A DNA stretch of 43,959 bases from an uncultured Acetobacteraceae bacterium (GCA_903918195.1 CAIXDS010000178.1:1-43959), one strand, 5' to 3'; shown: positions 1 through 8,648, counted from the stretch's first letter. Made by a program: numbers and translations. The notes: generated from the sequence alone by a model not told the origin.

Positions 1-1
1 G

Positions 2-1558
2 ACGACCGCGCTGGATGTCGGCGCCGGCACGATCAAGCTGGATGGCAGTGCGGTCCAGTTGACGGACAAAGCGGGGATCACGCTGGAGGGGGGCACGCTC
101 AGCGGCAGCGGCAGCATCTCCTCCGATACCGGCGTGACGGGTTATGGAACGGTCGCCATCGCGGTTGCCACCCAAAAGGTAACGGCGTTGGGCGGCACGC
201 TGGATGTGACCGGGCAAATGGGCACCGGGACGATACTGGTGATCGACACTTCGTCCGGCCCGGCGACGCTGAAGCTCGACCATAGCGCCGGCACGACGAT
301 AGCGGGGGTCCGGATGGACGCCGCCAGCCAGATTCTGGAGATTGCCCAGAACACGACGATTCACGCCAAACAGACCGTGAGCGGCGGCGCCACGCTGATC
401 GTGGACCATGGTGCGACGCTGACCGACAGTGCCGGCGTGACCATCGGCAGCTTCGGCGTGCTGACCGGTAACGGAACAGCTGGCGCCATAACTCTTGCGG
501 GCGGCACGGTCGAGTCGGTCGGCGACCCACTGACCCTGGGCAGCCTCACCGGCTACGGGACGGTCAGTGGCTCCCCCAACATCACCGGCCTGGTAACGGC
601 CTCGGGCGGCACGCTTGAGTTCACCGGTCCGGTCAGTTCCTCGGGAACGTTTGAAATCGCCAACGTCACCGGCTCGGTGCTGAAATTCGACGGCCCCGTT
701 ACCGGCAGCCCGACCATCCTGTTCGAGGGGGGCGGAGCCGGGGTTGGCGTGCTCGACCTCACAGCGCTCAGCTTGAACCAGTTCGACGGCGTGCTGGGCA
801 ATATCGGCACCGGCGAGGGCATTCTGGTCAACGGGGCCGCCAGCGTTACTTTGAGCCCGGATGGCCAAACGCTCATTGTCTATAATTCGTCCGATATCGA
901 GCTTGGCACGCTGGCGCTCAATCAGCCGTACACCGGCGATGACTTCCATATTATCAACGGTAACGAGATCGTCATCTGCTTCATGCCCGGCACTTTCATC
1001 CGCACGCCGGCGGGTGAGCGGGCGGTGGAATCGCTGGCCATCGGCGATCTGGTGCTCACCGCCGAGGGCGAGGCGCAGCCCATCCTGTGGATCGGCCGCC
1101 AGACCGTCTCGCGCGTCTTCGCCGACCCGCTGCGCGTGCTGCCCATCCGCATCACCGCCGGCGCGCTGGACGAAAACCTGCCGGTGCGCGATCTGCTGGT
1201 CTCCCCCGACCACGCCCTGCTGATCGGCGACGTGCTGATCCAGGCCGGCGCGCTGGTGAACGGCAGCACGATCCGTCGCGAGGAGAACGTGCCCAGGGTG
1301 TACACCTACTACCACCTGGAACTGGCCGACCACGCGCTGATCCTGGCGGAAGGCGTGCCGGCGGAGACCTTCGTGGACAATGTCGATCGCATGGCGTTCG
1401 ACAATTGGGCCGAGCATTTGGCGCTTTACCCCGAAGGCCGGGAGATCACCGAACTGCCGCTGCCGCGCGCCAGATCGCACCGGCAGGTGCCGATGGCGCT
1501 ACGCCGGCACCTGGCCGGGCGTGCGGCGCAATTGTGCCCGGCGGACGCGGCCGCCTGA
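2..1558 (+). CDS. Repetitive Hint-domain protein, 5' end outside window
   Basis: The reading frame is open to the left edge, so this is the C-terminal part of a longer protein. The first 300 or so residues are Gly/Thr/Val-rich, low-complexity beta-repeat sequence (GGTL-type and GYGTV-type turns), as in secreted adhesin-like passenger regions. A Hint_2-type domain follows: it opens with Cys at codon 977-979 (CFMPGTFIRTPAGE), then VESLAIGDLV, LLVSPDHALLI, ALVNGSTI and LADHALILAEG. Hint domains of hedgehog, intein and BIL proteins use the first Cys for an N-S acyl shift and self-cleavage, so the Hint part may cut itself from the repeat region; that is inference here. I see no C-terminal His-Asn splice junction, so splicing is unlikely. 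The second protein with this domain lies at 26734-28533. Domain assignment is confident; the target of any cleavage is unknown. Confidence 0.88.
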   Translation, partial: TTALDVGAGTIKLDGSAVQLTDKAGITLEGGTLSGSGSISSDTGVTGYGTVAIAVATQKVTALGGTLDVTGQMGTGTILVIDTSSGPATLKLDHSAGTTIAGVRMDAASQILEIAQNTTIHAKQTVSGGATLIVDHGATLTDSAGVTIGSFGVLTGNGTAGAITLAGGTVESVGDPLTLGSLTGYGTVSGSPNITGLVTASGGTLEFTGPVSSSGTFEIANVTGSVLKFDGPVTGSPTILFEGGGAGVGVLDLTALSLNQFDGVLGNIGTGEGILVNGAASVTLSPDGQTLIVYNSSDIELGTLALNQPYTGDDFHIINGNEIVICFMPGTFIRTPAGERAVESLAIGDLVLTAEGEAQPILWIGRQTVSRVFADPLRVLPIRITAGALDENLPVRDLLVSPDHALLIGDVLIQAGALVNGSTIRREENVPRVYTYYHLELADHALILAEGVPAETFVDNVDRMAFDNWAEHLALYPEGREITELPLPRARSHRQVPMALRRHLAGRAAQLCPADAAA

Positions 1559-1580
1559 GACCGATCTGACCGACCATCGC

Positions 1581-1610
1581 GACCGGCCCCCATGCCCTGG
1601 TGGGCCGGTC
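1581..1610 (+). terminator. Hairpin after the Hint gene
   Basis: A perfect 9-bp inverted repeat (GACCGGCCC / GGGCCGGTC) with a 12-nt loop begins 23 bases after the stop codon. There is no T-run, so it is either a weak terminator or a 3'-end stabilising hairpin. The rest of 1559-1812 shows nothing else I can name. Confidence 0.45.
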
Positions 1611-1812
1611 AGGGTGGCATGGCAAACGTGGACGCTGCCGCCGAGGCGAGCGGGCCTGCTGCAGGGAAGCCCCGCCGGTCCGTGCGTTTTCTGCAACGGT
1701 GTGCTCTGCATGTCACAGCCGCGCCGTTGCGGGCGGAACAATGAATAGTCTGCTTGGCGCTGCATACCAGGGCGATGGATAATACTCCTCACGCGTTCGT
1801 GAGGCCCGTGCC

Positions 1813-2166
1813 ATGCTTAATAGACGCTCGAAACCCCGGTGGAATTATGATGGCCCGAACGTGGTCATGCTGCGACAGCGGCTGCTGCCGCACCACCGCA
1901 CCGTCCTGAACCGCTGGCTTCAGGCCGGCCGCTGCATGGGCCTGTGCGACGCCTCGGTCAGCGTGGCCGCCCCGGGCCGGGTGGACCCCGATTATGTCCT
2001 GGTCTGGGTTCGCGAGAACCCCGACCCGGCCTATATGATCACACCGGAGGGGATGCACTGGTGCGTCACCGACTGCATCCGCGGCAGTGCCCTGGCCCGC
2101 CACACCAGTTTCGAGGCAGCGCTGAACTGCATCCGCCCGGTTCTGAAGCTGTACGAAGCCGCCTGA
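1813..2166 (+). CDS. Hypothetical protein, 117 aa
   Basis: I do not recognise the family. The product is small, soluble and basic at its N-terminus (MLNRRSKPRWNYDG), has several Trp and Cys residues and no signal peptide or membrane segment. Its middle (DYVLVWVRENPDPAYMI) and the stretch WCVTDCIRGS look like a compact fold rather than out-of-frame translation. It ends 69 bases before a response-regulator gene on the same strand, so the two may be co-transcribed. No strong ribosome binding site is visible before the ATG. Likely a lineage-restricted protein. Confidence 0.6.
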   Translation: MLNRRSKPRWNYDGPNVVMLRQRLLPHHRTVLNRWLQAGRCMGLCDASVSVAAPGRVDPDYVLVWVRENPDPAYMITPEGMHWCVTDCIRGSALARHTSFEAALNCIRPVLKLYEAA

Positions 2167-2235
2167 CCGCGGGTCGCCGGGCCACAGCGTGGCCGGGGAC
2201 GCCCGGCAGCCCTGTCATTGCGGGAGAGCACCGGG

Positions 2236-2604
2236 ATGGTCGCAATTCTGCTGGTCGAAGACGACACCGATGTCGCCGAGATTCTATGCGACGTGCTGCA
2301 GAGCCTCGGTCACACAGTACGCCACGAGACCAGCGGCGACGCCGCGCTGGCGGCCGTCGCTGCAGGTGTGCTACCGGCGGTGGTCATCACCGACCTGATG
2401 CTGCCGGGCGGCATGAGCGGCCTCGCACTGGCCCGCGAACTGCGCGTCCGCCTGCCGGGCCTGCCGGTGGTGCTGGCGACGGGCGGCCGCGGCGACACCG
2501 CCGAACTCCGCGCCGCCGGCCTGACCGTGCTGCGCAAGCCCTTCCGCACCGGCGAACTGGAGGCGGTCATAAGCCAGGCTCTCCAGGGCACCTCGCCCAC
2601 CTGA
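2236..2604 (+). CDS. Single-domain response regulator (CheY-like receiver)
   Basis: This 122-aa protein is a complete receiver domain with no output domain. Acidic pocket residues are E8, D9 and D10, the phosphoacceptor is D53 (VVITDLMLPGG), the switch Thr is T82 (VLATGG) and the conserved Lys is K101 (VLRKPF). The ATG at 2236 is preferred over an in-frame TTG at 2218 because a GGGAG lies 9 bases upstream and the protein then begins at the first beta strand. Stand-alone receivers act as phosphate relays or bind a partner protein. No histidine kinase is encoded nearby, so its partner lies elsewhere. Confidence 0.9.
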   Translation: MVAILLVEDDTDVAEILCDVLQSLGHTVRHETSGDAALAAVAAGVLPAVVITDLMLPGGMSGLALARELRVRLPGLPVVLATGGRGDTAELRAAGLTVLRKPFRTGELEAVISQALQGTSPT

Positions 2605-2642
2605 ACCGCCGGCCGTAAAGGCCCGGCGTCCCTGCGAGCCCC

Positions 2643-4724
2643 CTACCCGTCCGCCAGCCCCGCCAGCCGCAACCCGGCAAGGTAATGCAGCCGGTCCTCG
2701 GCCCGCTCGAACGGGCTCAATTCGATGAAGCGCGCGGCACTGAAGTCCGGCTCGATCGACAGCAACCGCAGGCGCACCAGCGCGGCCTCCTCGGTGCGGC
2801 CGAGATGGCCGAGAGCCGCCAGATAGGGCTTGCAGGCCGCCGAAAAGGCCGGGTTCATCTCGCTCACCTCGCGCCCGATCGCCACCGCCGCCGCGTGGTC
2901 GTGCTTGAGCAGCGCCACGACAATCAGGGCGGTGTCATAGAAGAAGGCGTGCGGGTCGAGCGGCGACAACTTTTTGCAGTGCCGCATGCGGCGCTCGGCC
3001 TCGTCGAGCTCACCCAGATAGGCGAACACGGTCGCCGACAGCGCCCAGGCCATCACCAGGTTCGGGTTCACCATCAGCGCCCGCTCGTGCAGCACCAGCG
3101 CCTCGCGCAGCCGGCCGTGCAGGAAGGCGCGCACATGGCCGGCGATCGCCAACCCCCGCGCGTCCTGCGGGTCGAGGCTGATCGCCCGGTTGGCGAGCCG
3201 CCCGGCTTCCGCCATCACCGCGGCCGGGTCGGCCGTCCAGGCCTGGCCGAACAGGAAGATGTGCCAGAAGGCGAACCAGGAATGCGCCGCCGCATAATCG
3301 GGCTCCAGCGTGATCGCCTGGCGCAGCAACTCACCGGCCTGCATGAACTGGGCCCGGTCCAGCCGCGACAGCAGCGGCAGCGCCCGCAAGACCAGCTCGT
3401 ACGCGGTGACGTCCGTCAGCGGCCGGGCCGCCAGACGTTGCCCCTCGATCATCAGGATCTCGGGTTCGATCTGCGCCACCACCTCCGCCGCCACATCGTC
3501 CTGCAGCGTCAGCAGATCCTTCGCCGCGCGGTCGAACCGCCGCGACCAAACCACCTGGTTGCCGGCGCGCAGGTCCAGCAGCCGCAATGACGCCCGCACG
3601 GCGTCGGGCACGCGCTGGATGCTGCCGTCCAGCAGGAAGTCGATGTTGAAGGCGCGCCGGATCGCGGCCTCGTCGCGGGTCTGCGACGCGAAACGCGCCA
3701 GCGCGTTCGACGAGACCAGGAACATCCAGCGGAACCGGGCCAACGCCGCGGTGATCTCGTCGGCGAGCCCGATGGACAGGTGCGCCTCCATCTCGGTGGT
3801 GCCGATCAGTTGCAGCGGCAACACGCCGACCCGGGCGCCGCCGCGCAGCGCGGTCGGCCGCACCTCGCTGCGCGGTTCGGTGCGCAGCGGCGTCCGCATC
3901 GGGAAACGCTGATCGGGCGGCGCCGGTGCCGCAGGCGGCGCCGGCCGCGACAGCGGCGCCGCCGCGCGGATCTCGGCCGCCACCAGCTGGGTTTCCTCGG
4001 AAGGCTGGGCGTCGATCTGATCCGCCAGCACGCTGCGGCAGCGCTCATAGGCATGGATCGCCATGCCGCGCTCGCCGCGCTCCGCGTAGGCGCGCATCAG
4101 GGCCCGCCACGCCCCCTCATGCGAGCGGTCGATCGCCAGCAATTGTTGCGCCGCGACAATCACCGAGGCGGAGTCGGTCTTCTCCCGCAACAATTGCTCG
4201 GCCAGCACGCGGGCGCGGTCCACCAACCGCTCGCGCTCACCGGCGAGCCAGATATCGAAGGCAGGATCGACACCGTCGAGGTCCTCCAGCAGATCGCCGT
4301 CCAGCAGCGTCAACGGCGACGCCCGCTCGGGGGTCGCGCGCAGAATCTCCTCCACGTCGATCCAAACCGTGCCTGGCCGCAGCGCGAGATGGTCGCGGTT
4401 GATCGCCAGAATCTGCGCACCGACCTGCGCCAGCGCCTCGCTCAGCCGATGGATTTCCTGGCGCAGCGAGGCGCGCGCCTGCTCCTCGGGCCGGCGGCTC
4501 CACAGCATCTCGGCCACCTTGCCGCGCAGCACCGGACGCGGCGAGGACAGCGCCAGCACGGCCAGCAGCGCGCGCGTTTTTCGCCCGCTCGGCAGCACGT
4601 TCTGGCTGGTGAGCGTCCAGGCTTCCATCTGGCCGATCAGGCGCAGACGAACCAGAACCGGCTCGCCATGCGTGGACGGCGAGACCGATGCGCCACGCGG
4701 AGGGGAGCCTACGATCATGTGCAT
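2643..4724 (-). CDS. SARP/BTAD-type transcriptional regulator with TolB-like and TPR regions
   Basis: A large regulator of about 693 aa. The N-terminal 100 residues form a winged-helix region (VLVRLRLIGQMEAW, then SSPRPVLRGKVAEMLW), followed by a bacterial transcriptional activation domain of helical repeats to about residue 250. A Pro/Ala linker leads to a TolB/FlgO-like domain (RVGVLPLQLIG, then IDFLLDGSIQRV), and the C-terminal 300 residues are TPR-like helices. This order occurs in bacterial SARP-like and adenylate-cyclase-associated proteins. The ligand and regulon cannot be read from the sequence. The frame is also open to a TTG at 4766, but ATG at 4724 or 4718 lies nearer the domain; none has a clear ribosome binding site. 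It lies downstream of gshA on the same strand. Confidence 0.85.
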   Translation of the reverse strand: MHMIVGSPPRGASVSPSTHGEPVLVRLRLIGQMEAWTLTSQNVLPSGRKTRALLAVLALSSPRPVLRGKVAEMLWSRRPEEQARASLRQEIHRLSEALAQVGAQILAINRDHLALRPGTVWIDVEEILRATPERASPLTLLDGDLLEDLDGVDPAFDIWLAGERERLVDRARVLAEQLLREKTDSASVIVAAQQLLAIDRSHEGAWRALMRAYAERGERGMAIHAYERCRSVLADQIDAQPSEETQLVAAEIRAAAPLSRPAPPAAPAPPDQRFPMRTPLRTEPRSEVRPTALRGGARVGVLPLQLIGTTEMEAHLSIGLADEITAALARFRWMFLVSSNALARFASQTRDEAAIRRAFNIDFLLDGSIQRVPDAVRASLRLLDLRAGNQVVWSRRFDRAAKDLLTLQDDVAAEVVAQIEPEILMIEGQRLAARPLTDVTAYELVLRALPLLSRLDRAQFMQAGELLRQAITLEPDYAAAHSWFAFWHIFLFGQAWTADPAAVMAEAGRLANRAISLDPQDARGLAIAGHVRAFLHGRLREALVLHERALMVNPNLVMAWALSATVFAYLGELDEAERRMRHCKKLSPLDPHAFFYDTALIVVALLKHDHAAAVAIGREVSEMNPAFSAACKPYLAALGHLGRTEEAALVRLRLLSIEPDFSAARFIELSPFERAEDRLHYLAGLRLAGLADG

Positions 4725-4851
4725 ATTAAACGCCCGTACGGCGGGCACTGGCAAGCATTCCCGCAATCATGGCGTGCACGCAGCGTCACGCTGCGCGGTA
4801 TATGAAGCTGTTGTTTCGCGCCCGCCCGTTACGCCCGGTTCGCCCGTCGCG

Positions 4852-6219
4852 TCAGATCGCCGCCTCGCAGAAAAGTCGCGTGATATCGCCGTTCCATTCG
4901 CCGTTAAAACGTTCCAGCCACCGTTCCGCCTGGGTGGGCGCCCCGGCCACCAGCGACTCAAGGGGCGCGAGATGCACGGACTCATCACATTCGCGTGAGC
5001 TGCGCCGCGCCCGCGCGCGCAGCCCGTCACCGGCGATCGCCACCATGTCGCGCGCCAGATCGCGCACCGTGCCGGCCTGCCAGGGCGCATCCAGCGCCTG
5101 CCGGGCCACCAACGGGCGCAGCGCCAGGTAGTCGGTCCAGGGATGCCGGCGCACCAGCGCCACCGCCGCCGCCAGCGCCGACTCGTCGTACAGCAGGCCC
5201 ACCCACAGGGCGGATTGCGCCACCATCATGTCCAACGTGCCGGCATCCGCGCCGCGCATTTCGATGAAGCGCTTCAGCCGCACGTCGGTGAACACCGTGG
5301 TCAGGTGGTCGGCGGCGTCCCCCATCGTGGCGGTACCCGCCTCGGTGTCGAGCAACGACCCCTGCATGAAGCGGCGAAACGACTGGCCGGCGACGTCCAC
5401 ATAGCGGCCGTTTCGATAGACGAAATACATCGGGACGTTATCGATCACCCATTCGGCGTAGCGCTCAAACCCGAACCCGTCCTCGAAGAACACGCCCGGA
5501 ATGCCGGAGCGGTGCGGGTCCGTGTCGGTCCAGACATGCGCCCGATAGGACAGATACCCGTTCGGCCGCCCCTCGGTGAACGGCGAGTTGGCGAACAGCG
5601 CGGTCGCCACCGGCTGCAGGGCGAGCGACACCCGCATCTTGCGCACCATGTCCGCCTCGTCGGCGAAGTCCAGGTTCACCTGCACGGTGCAGGTGCGCGT
5701 CATCATGTCGAGCCCGAGCGCGCCGACGGTCGGCATGTAGCGGCGCATGATGGCGTAGCGCCCCTTCGGCATCCATGGCATCTGCGCGCGGGTCAGGGTC
5801 GGGTGGAAGCCGAGCGGCGCGAAGCCGATGCCGAGCGGCTCCGCCACGCGCCGCACCAGGGCGTTGTGCGCCTCGATTTCGGCACGGGTCTCGTGCAGCG
5901 TGCCGGCCAGCCCGCCGGACAGCTCCAGCTGCCCGGCCGGCTCCAGCGACACCGAGGCGTTGTCCTTCTTCAACCCGATCGGGTTGCCCCGATCCAAGAT
6001 GGGCTCCCAGTCGTCGGCCGCCGCCATGCCCTCCAGCACCGCCCGGATGCCGGCGGGCTCATAAGGCGGGGCGGCGAAATCGGCATGGCGAAAGCCGAAC
6101 TTCTCGTGCTCGGTGCCGATGGTGAAACGCTCGCGCGGTTTACCGCCGGCCGCCAGGTACTCAGCCAACTGCCGCGGCGACGTGATCGGCGTCGCGTCGG
6201 CCTCTCCGGGATTGGACAT
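4852..6219 (-). CDS. gshA: Glutamate-cysteine ligase
   Basis: Makes gamma-glutamylcysteine from glutamate and cysteine using ATP, the first step of glutathione synthesis. The 455-aa protein belongs to the GCS2/plant-type ligases found in alphaproteobacteria: the early motif FTIGTEHEKFGFR holds the conserved Glu residues, followed by SVSLEPAGQLELSGG, MMTRTCTVQVNLDF and RFIEMRGADAG. Length matches the plant-type family. It is followed on the minus strand by the SARP-like regulator and preceded by rsmE, 45 bases upstream, so rsmE and gshA probably share a transcript. No oxidative-stress operator was recognised. Confident. Confidence 0.95.
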   Translation of the reverse strand: MSNPGEADATPITSPRQLAEYLAAGGKPRERFTIGTEHEKFGFRHADFAAPPYEPAGIRAVLEGMAAADDWEPILDRGNPIGLKKDNASVSLEPAGQLELSGGLAGTLHETRAEIEAHNALVRRVAEPLGIGFAPLGFHPTLTRAQMPWMPKGRYAIMRRYMPTVGALGLDMMTRTCTVQVNLDFADEADMVRKMRVSLALQPVATALFANSPFTEGRPNGYLSYRAHVWTDTDPHRSGIPGVFFEDGFGFERYAEWVIDNVPMYFVYRNGRYVDVAGQSFRRFMQGSLLDTEAGTATMGDAADHLTTVFTDVRLKRFIEMRGADAGTLDMMVAQSALWVGLLYDESALAAAVALVRRHPWTDYLALRPLVARQALDAPWQAGTVRDLARDMVAIAGDGLRARARRSSRECDESVHLAPLESLVAGAPTQAERWLERFNGEWNGDITRLFCEAAI

Positions 6220-6264
6220 CGTGGTTCCGTTCCTGCTGGCGCAGCGGCGCGCATTGTTAGGGTC

Positions 6265-6996
6265 TTAAATGCCGGCGGACGCCCCCATCAGCGTCAGCCC
6301 GACGATCGCAGCCGTCTCCGCGCGCAGGATGCGGGGGCCGAGCCCGGCAGGAACAACAAAGGCATGCCGGCGCAGAAGGTCAAGCTCCGCCCCGGTGAAC
6401 CCGCCCTCGGGGCCGACCAGCAGCCCGGCCGGCAGCAGCCCGGCCGGGCCGGCGGGCGGGCGCACCGGCGGCGCGCCACGCCGCTCCACCGCCACCACCA
6501 GCACCCGTCCCGCCGGCCAGTCCGCCAGCAATGCCGGCAGCGCCACCGGCGGCGCGATCCAGGGCACGGTCAGCCGCTCGCACTGCTCCGCCGCCGCGGT
6601 CGCGATCGCCGCCAGCCGCTCCAGGTTCACCCGTGCCGCCACCGTGCGCGCGGTCAGCACCGGCAGCAGCGCCGACGCGCCCAGCTCGGTCGCCTTCTCC
6701 GCCACCAGGTCGGTGGCGTCGCGCTTCAGCAGCGCGAAGGCGAGCCACAGATCCGGCTCGGGCGCCTGCGGGCGCAGCCGGGCGCCGATGGTCAACTCGC
6801 AGCGGTCGCGGCGCAGCGTGGCGATCTGCGCCGACCATTCCCCGTCCGCGCCGTTGAACAGCCGCACGGCACCGCCCGGCTCACGCCGCAGCACGGTGCC
6901 CAGATGGTGCGCCTGCGCCGCGCTGGCCGCGACCGTCGCGCCCTCGTGCAGGGACGTTTGGATGAACAGTCGCGGCGAGGTGATTGACGCGTCCAT
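6265..6996 (-). CDS. rsmE: 16S rRNA (uracil-1498-N3)-methyltransferase
   Basis: Methylates N3 of U1498 in the decoding region of 16S rRNA, using SAM. It is a SPOUT/trefoil-knot enzyme: the N-terminal PUA-like part begins near SPRLFIQTSL, and the C-terminal knot carries LLVGPEGGFTGAELDLL and LGPRILRAETAAIVGL, both diagnostic of RsmE. From ATG 6996 the product is 243 aa, the usual size. An alternative ATG at 7020 adds 8 residues and has an AAGGA four bases upstream. Both candidate starts overlap candidate ATGs of ubiA on the other strand (CCATGG and GCATGA), so the two genes have essentially no intergenic space. Confidence 0.93.
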   Translation of the reverse strand: MDASITSPRLFIQTSLHEGATVAASAAQAHHLGTVLRREPGGAVRLFNGADGEWSAQIATLRRDRCELTIGARLRPQAPEPDLWLAFALLKRDATDLVAEKATELGASALLPVLTARTVAARVNLERLAAIATAAAEQCERLTVPWIAPPVALPALLADWPAGRVLVVAVERRGAPPVRPPAGPAGLLPAGLLVGPEGGFTGAELDLLRRHAFVVPAGLGPRILRAETAAIVGLTLMGASAGI

Positions 6997-7018
6997 GGCG
7001 GCAGGCAGATTAGCAGGC

Positions 7019-7948
7019 ATGACATCCTTCACCGAACCCGCTCCCGCGCAGCCGGGCCATACTGATATTATCATCGGCGGCTGGGTCGCGCGCCTGCCGC
7101 GCAAGGCGGTGCCGTTCGTGCTGCTGGCCCGCTTCGACCGGCCGATCGGCGCCTGGCTGCTGTTCCTGCCCGGGCTGTGGTCGATCCTGCTGGCCGGCGC
7201 CACGCCGGGCCTGACAATCTGGCTGCTGGCGCTGTTTTTCGTCGGTGCCTTCCTGATGCGCGGCGCCGGCTGCGTGGTCAACGACATTTGGGACCGCGAG
7301 CTGGACCGCCAGGTCACCCGCACCATCGGCCGGCCGCTCGCCTCCGGCGCGGTGTCGCTGTTCCAGGCGATCTGCTTCCTGGCGGCGCTGTGCACGCCCA
7401 GCCTGCTGATCCTGCTGCAACTGCATCCGCTGGCCCAGGTGCTGGGGGTATCGTCGCTGCTGCTGGTGATCGTCTATCCGCTGGCCAAACGGGTCACCTG
7501 GTGGCCGCAGGCCATGCTCGGCCTCACCTTCGGCTGGGCCGCGCCGATGGGCTACGCCGCCGCCGCCGGGCGGTTCGACTGGGCGGCGCTGGCGCTCTAT
7601 CTCGGCACCATCTGCTGGATCCTCGCCTACGACACCATCTACGCCCACCAGGACCGCGAGGATGACGCGCTGGTCGGCATGCGCTCGACCGCCCGGCTGT
7701 GGGGCGAGCAATCGCGCCCGTTCATCGCCGTCTGCTACGGCGCGACGGTCGCCCTGCTGGCGCTGTCCGGCTGGCTGGAGGGGCTGTCCTGGCCGTTCTT
7801 CGCCGCCCTGGCGCTGCCGGCCGCCCTGCTCGCCCGGCAGGTTCTTCTGCTCGACATCCACGACCCCGGCCTCTGCCTGCGCCTGTTCAAGGCCAATCGG
7901 GAGGTCGGGCTGGCCATCGGGCTGGCCGTCCTGCTCGGCCGGTTGTGA
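7019..7948 (+). CDS. ubiA: 4-hydroxybenzoate polyprenyltransferase
   Basis: Attaches the polyprenyl tail to 4-hydroxybenzoate at the membrane, the second step of ubiquinone synthesis. The 309-aa protein has about eight hydrophobic segments and both Asp-rich motifs of the UbiA superfamily: VNDIWDRELD (residues 87-96) and YDTIYAHQDREDD, which bind Mg-diphosphate. Start chosen at ATG 7019; an in-frame ATG at 6995 is also possible and has a GAGGTGA about 10 bases upstream. It is divergent from rsmE. The isoprenoid genes ispA and dxs that supply its prenyl donor lie at 20.4-23.3 kb. Confidence 0.95.
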   Translation: MTSFTEPAPAQPGHTDIIIGGWVARLPRKAVPFVLLARFDRPIGAWLLFLPGLWSILLAGATPGLTIWLLALFFVGAFLMRGAGCVVNDIWDRELDRQVTRTIGRPLASGAVSLFQAICFLAALCTPSLLILLQLHPLAQVLGVSSLLLVIVYPLAKRVTWWPQAMLGLTFGWAAPMGYAAAAGRFDWAALALYLGTICWILAYDTIYAHQDREDDALVGMRSTARLWGEQSRPFIAVCYGATVALLALSGWLEGLSWPFFAALALPAALLARQVLLLDIHDPGLCLRLFKANREVGLAIGLAVLLGRL

Positions 7949-7970
7949 CCGGCGCGTTGTGACCGGCGCG
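7943..7970. repeat. Perfect 14-bp tandem duplication at a gene junction
   Basis: The 14-mer TTGTGACCGGCGCG occurs twice in direct succession. The first copy holds the ubiA stop codon (TGA 7946-7948); the second holds the GTG start of the next gene (7959-7961). Because 14 is not a multiple of three, the two copies lie in different frames relative to the downstream gene. Confidence 0.9.
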
Positions 7971-8609
7971 GCCGCGTTCCTGCGCGCCCATACCGCGCCG
8001 GCGCAGGCACCGCTGGTCCCGGAGATCACCCTGCATCTGGCCACCGAGATCACCCCGATCTGGCAGGCCACCGAGGACTGGCTGCACCGCACCGGCATCG
8101 CCCCGCCCTTCTGGGCCTTCGCCTGGCCGGGCGGGCAGGCGCTGGCGCGGCACGTGCTGGACCATCCGGCGATGGTCGCGGGGCGCCGGGTGCTCGACTT
8201 CGCCGCCGGCTGCGGCATCGCCGCCATCGCCTGCGCCCGCGCCGGTGCCGCCCATGTGGAGGCGGCCGAGATCGACGAGATGGCCGCCGCCGCCATCGCG
8301 CTCAACGCCGCCGCCAATGGCGTGACCGTGACTGCGCTCGCCACCGACCTGGTCGGCACGCCCTGCCGCTGGGATTTTGTCGTCTGCGGCGATATTTGTT
8401 ATGAATTACCAATGACGGCACATATCCTGCCCTGGCTGCGCATGCTGGCCGAACGGGCAGAGGTGTGGGTGGCCGACCCTGGCCGGGCCTATCTGCCGCG
8501 CGACGGGCTTGAGCCGTTCGCCCATTACGCGGTCCCCACCACCACCGAGCTGGAGGACCGCACCGAACGCGCGGTCACCCTTTACCGCTTGCTGCCGTCA
8601 AGCCCATAG
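7959..8609 (+). CDS. SAM-dependent methyltransferase, ETFB-lysine/nicotinamide N-methyltransferase-like
   Basis: A 216-aa class I methyltransferase. The SAM-binding Gly motif is VLDFAAGCGIAAIACARAGA, followed by the acidic strand end VEAAEIDE. The active-site-side motif CGDICYELPMT and the early FWAFAWPGGQALARHVLD are typical of the METTL20/ETFB-lysine and NNMT-like group. Substrate is not proven; protein lysine methylation (electron transfer flavoprotein beta subunit) is a reasonable guess from the family. GTG 7959 is the first start after the ubiA stop, 10 bases away, so the two genes are probably co-transcribed. The start lies in the second copy of a 14-bp tandem duplication. Confidence 0.85.
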   Translation: MTGAAAFLRAHTAPAQAPLVPEITLHLATEITPIWQATEDWLHRTGIAPPFWAFAWPGGQALARHVLDHPAMVAGRRVLDFAAGCGIAAIACARAGAAHVEAAEIDEMAAAAIALNAAANGVTVTALATDLVGTPCRWDFVVCGDICYELPMTAHILPWLRMLAERAEVWVADPGRAYLPRDGLEPFAHYAVPTTTELEDRTERAVTLYRLLPSSP

Positions 8610-8631
8610 CGCCGCCTGCCCGCGATCACAA

Positions 8632-8648
8632 TTGCGAGTTATTCGCAA
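8632..8648. promoter_or_regulatory. Fur-like palindrome upstream of the iron-storage pair
   Basis: TTGCGA-N5-TCGCAA is a perfect 6-bp dyad centred on base 8640, 41 bases before the GTG of the Bfd-like gene and AT-richer than its surroundings. It resembles the TGCGAAT-NATTCGCA form of Fur boxes. Assignment to Fur rests on this likeness and on the iron genes downstream. Confidence 0.5.

Noticed and set aside
5143-6987. 614-codon plus-strand frame opposite gshA and rsmE
   Set aside because: Antisense frame with His/Arg/Gly-rich product, no ribosome binding site or domain.
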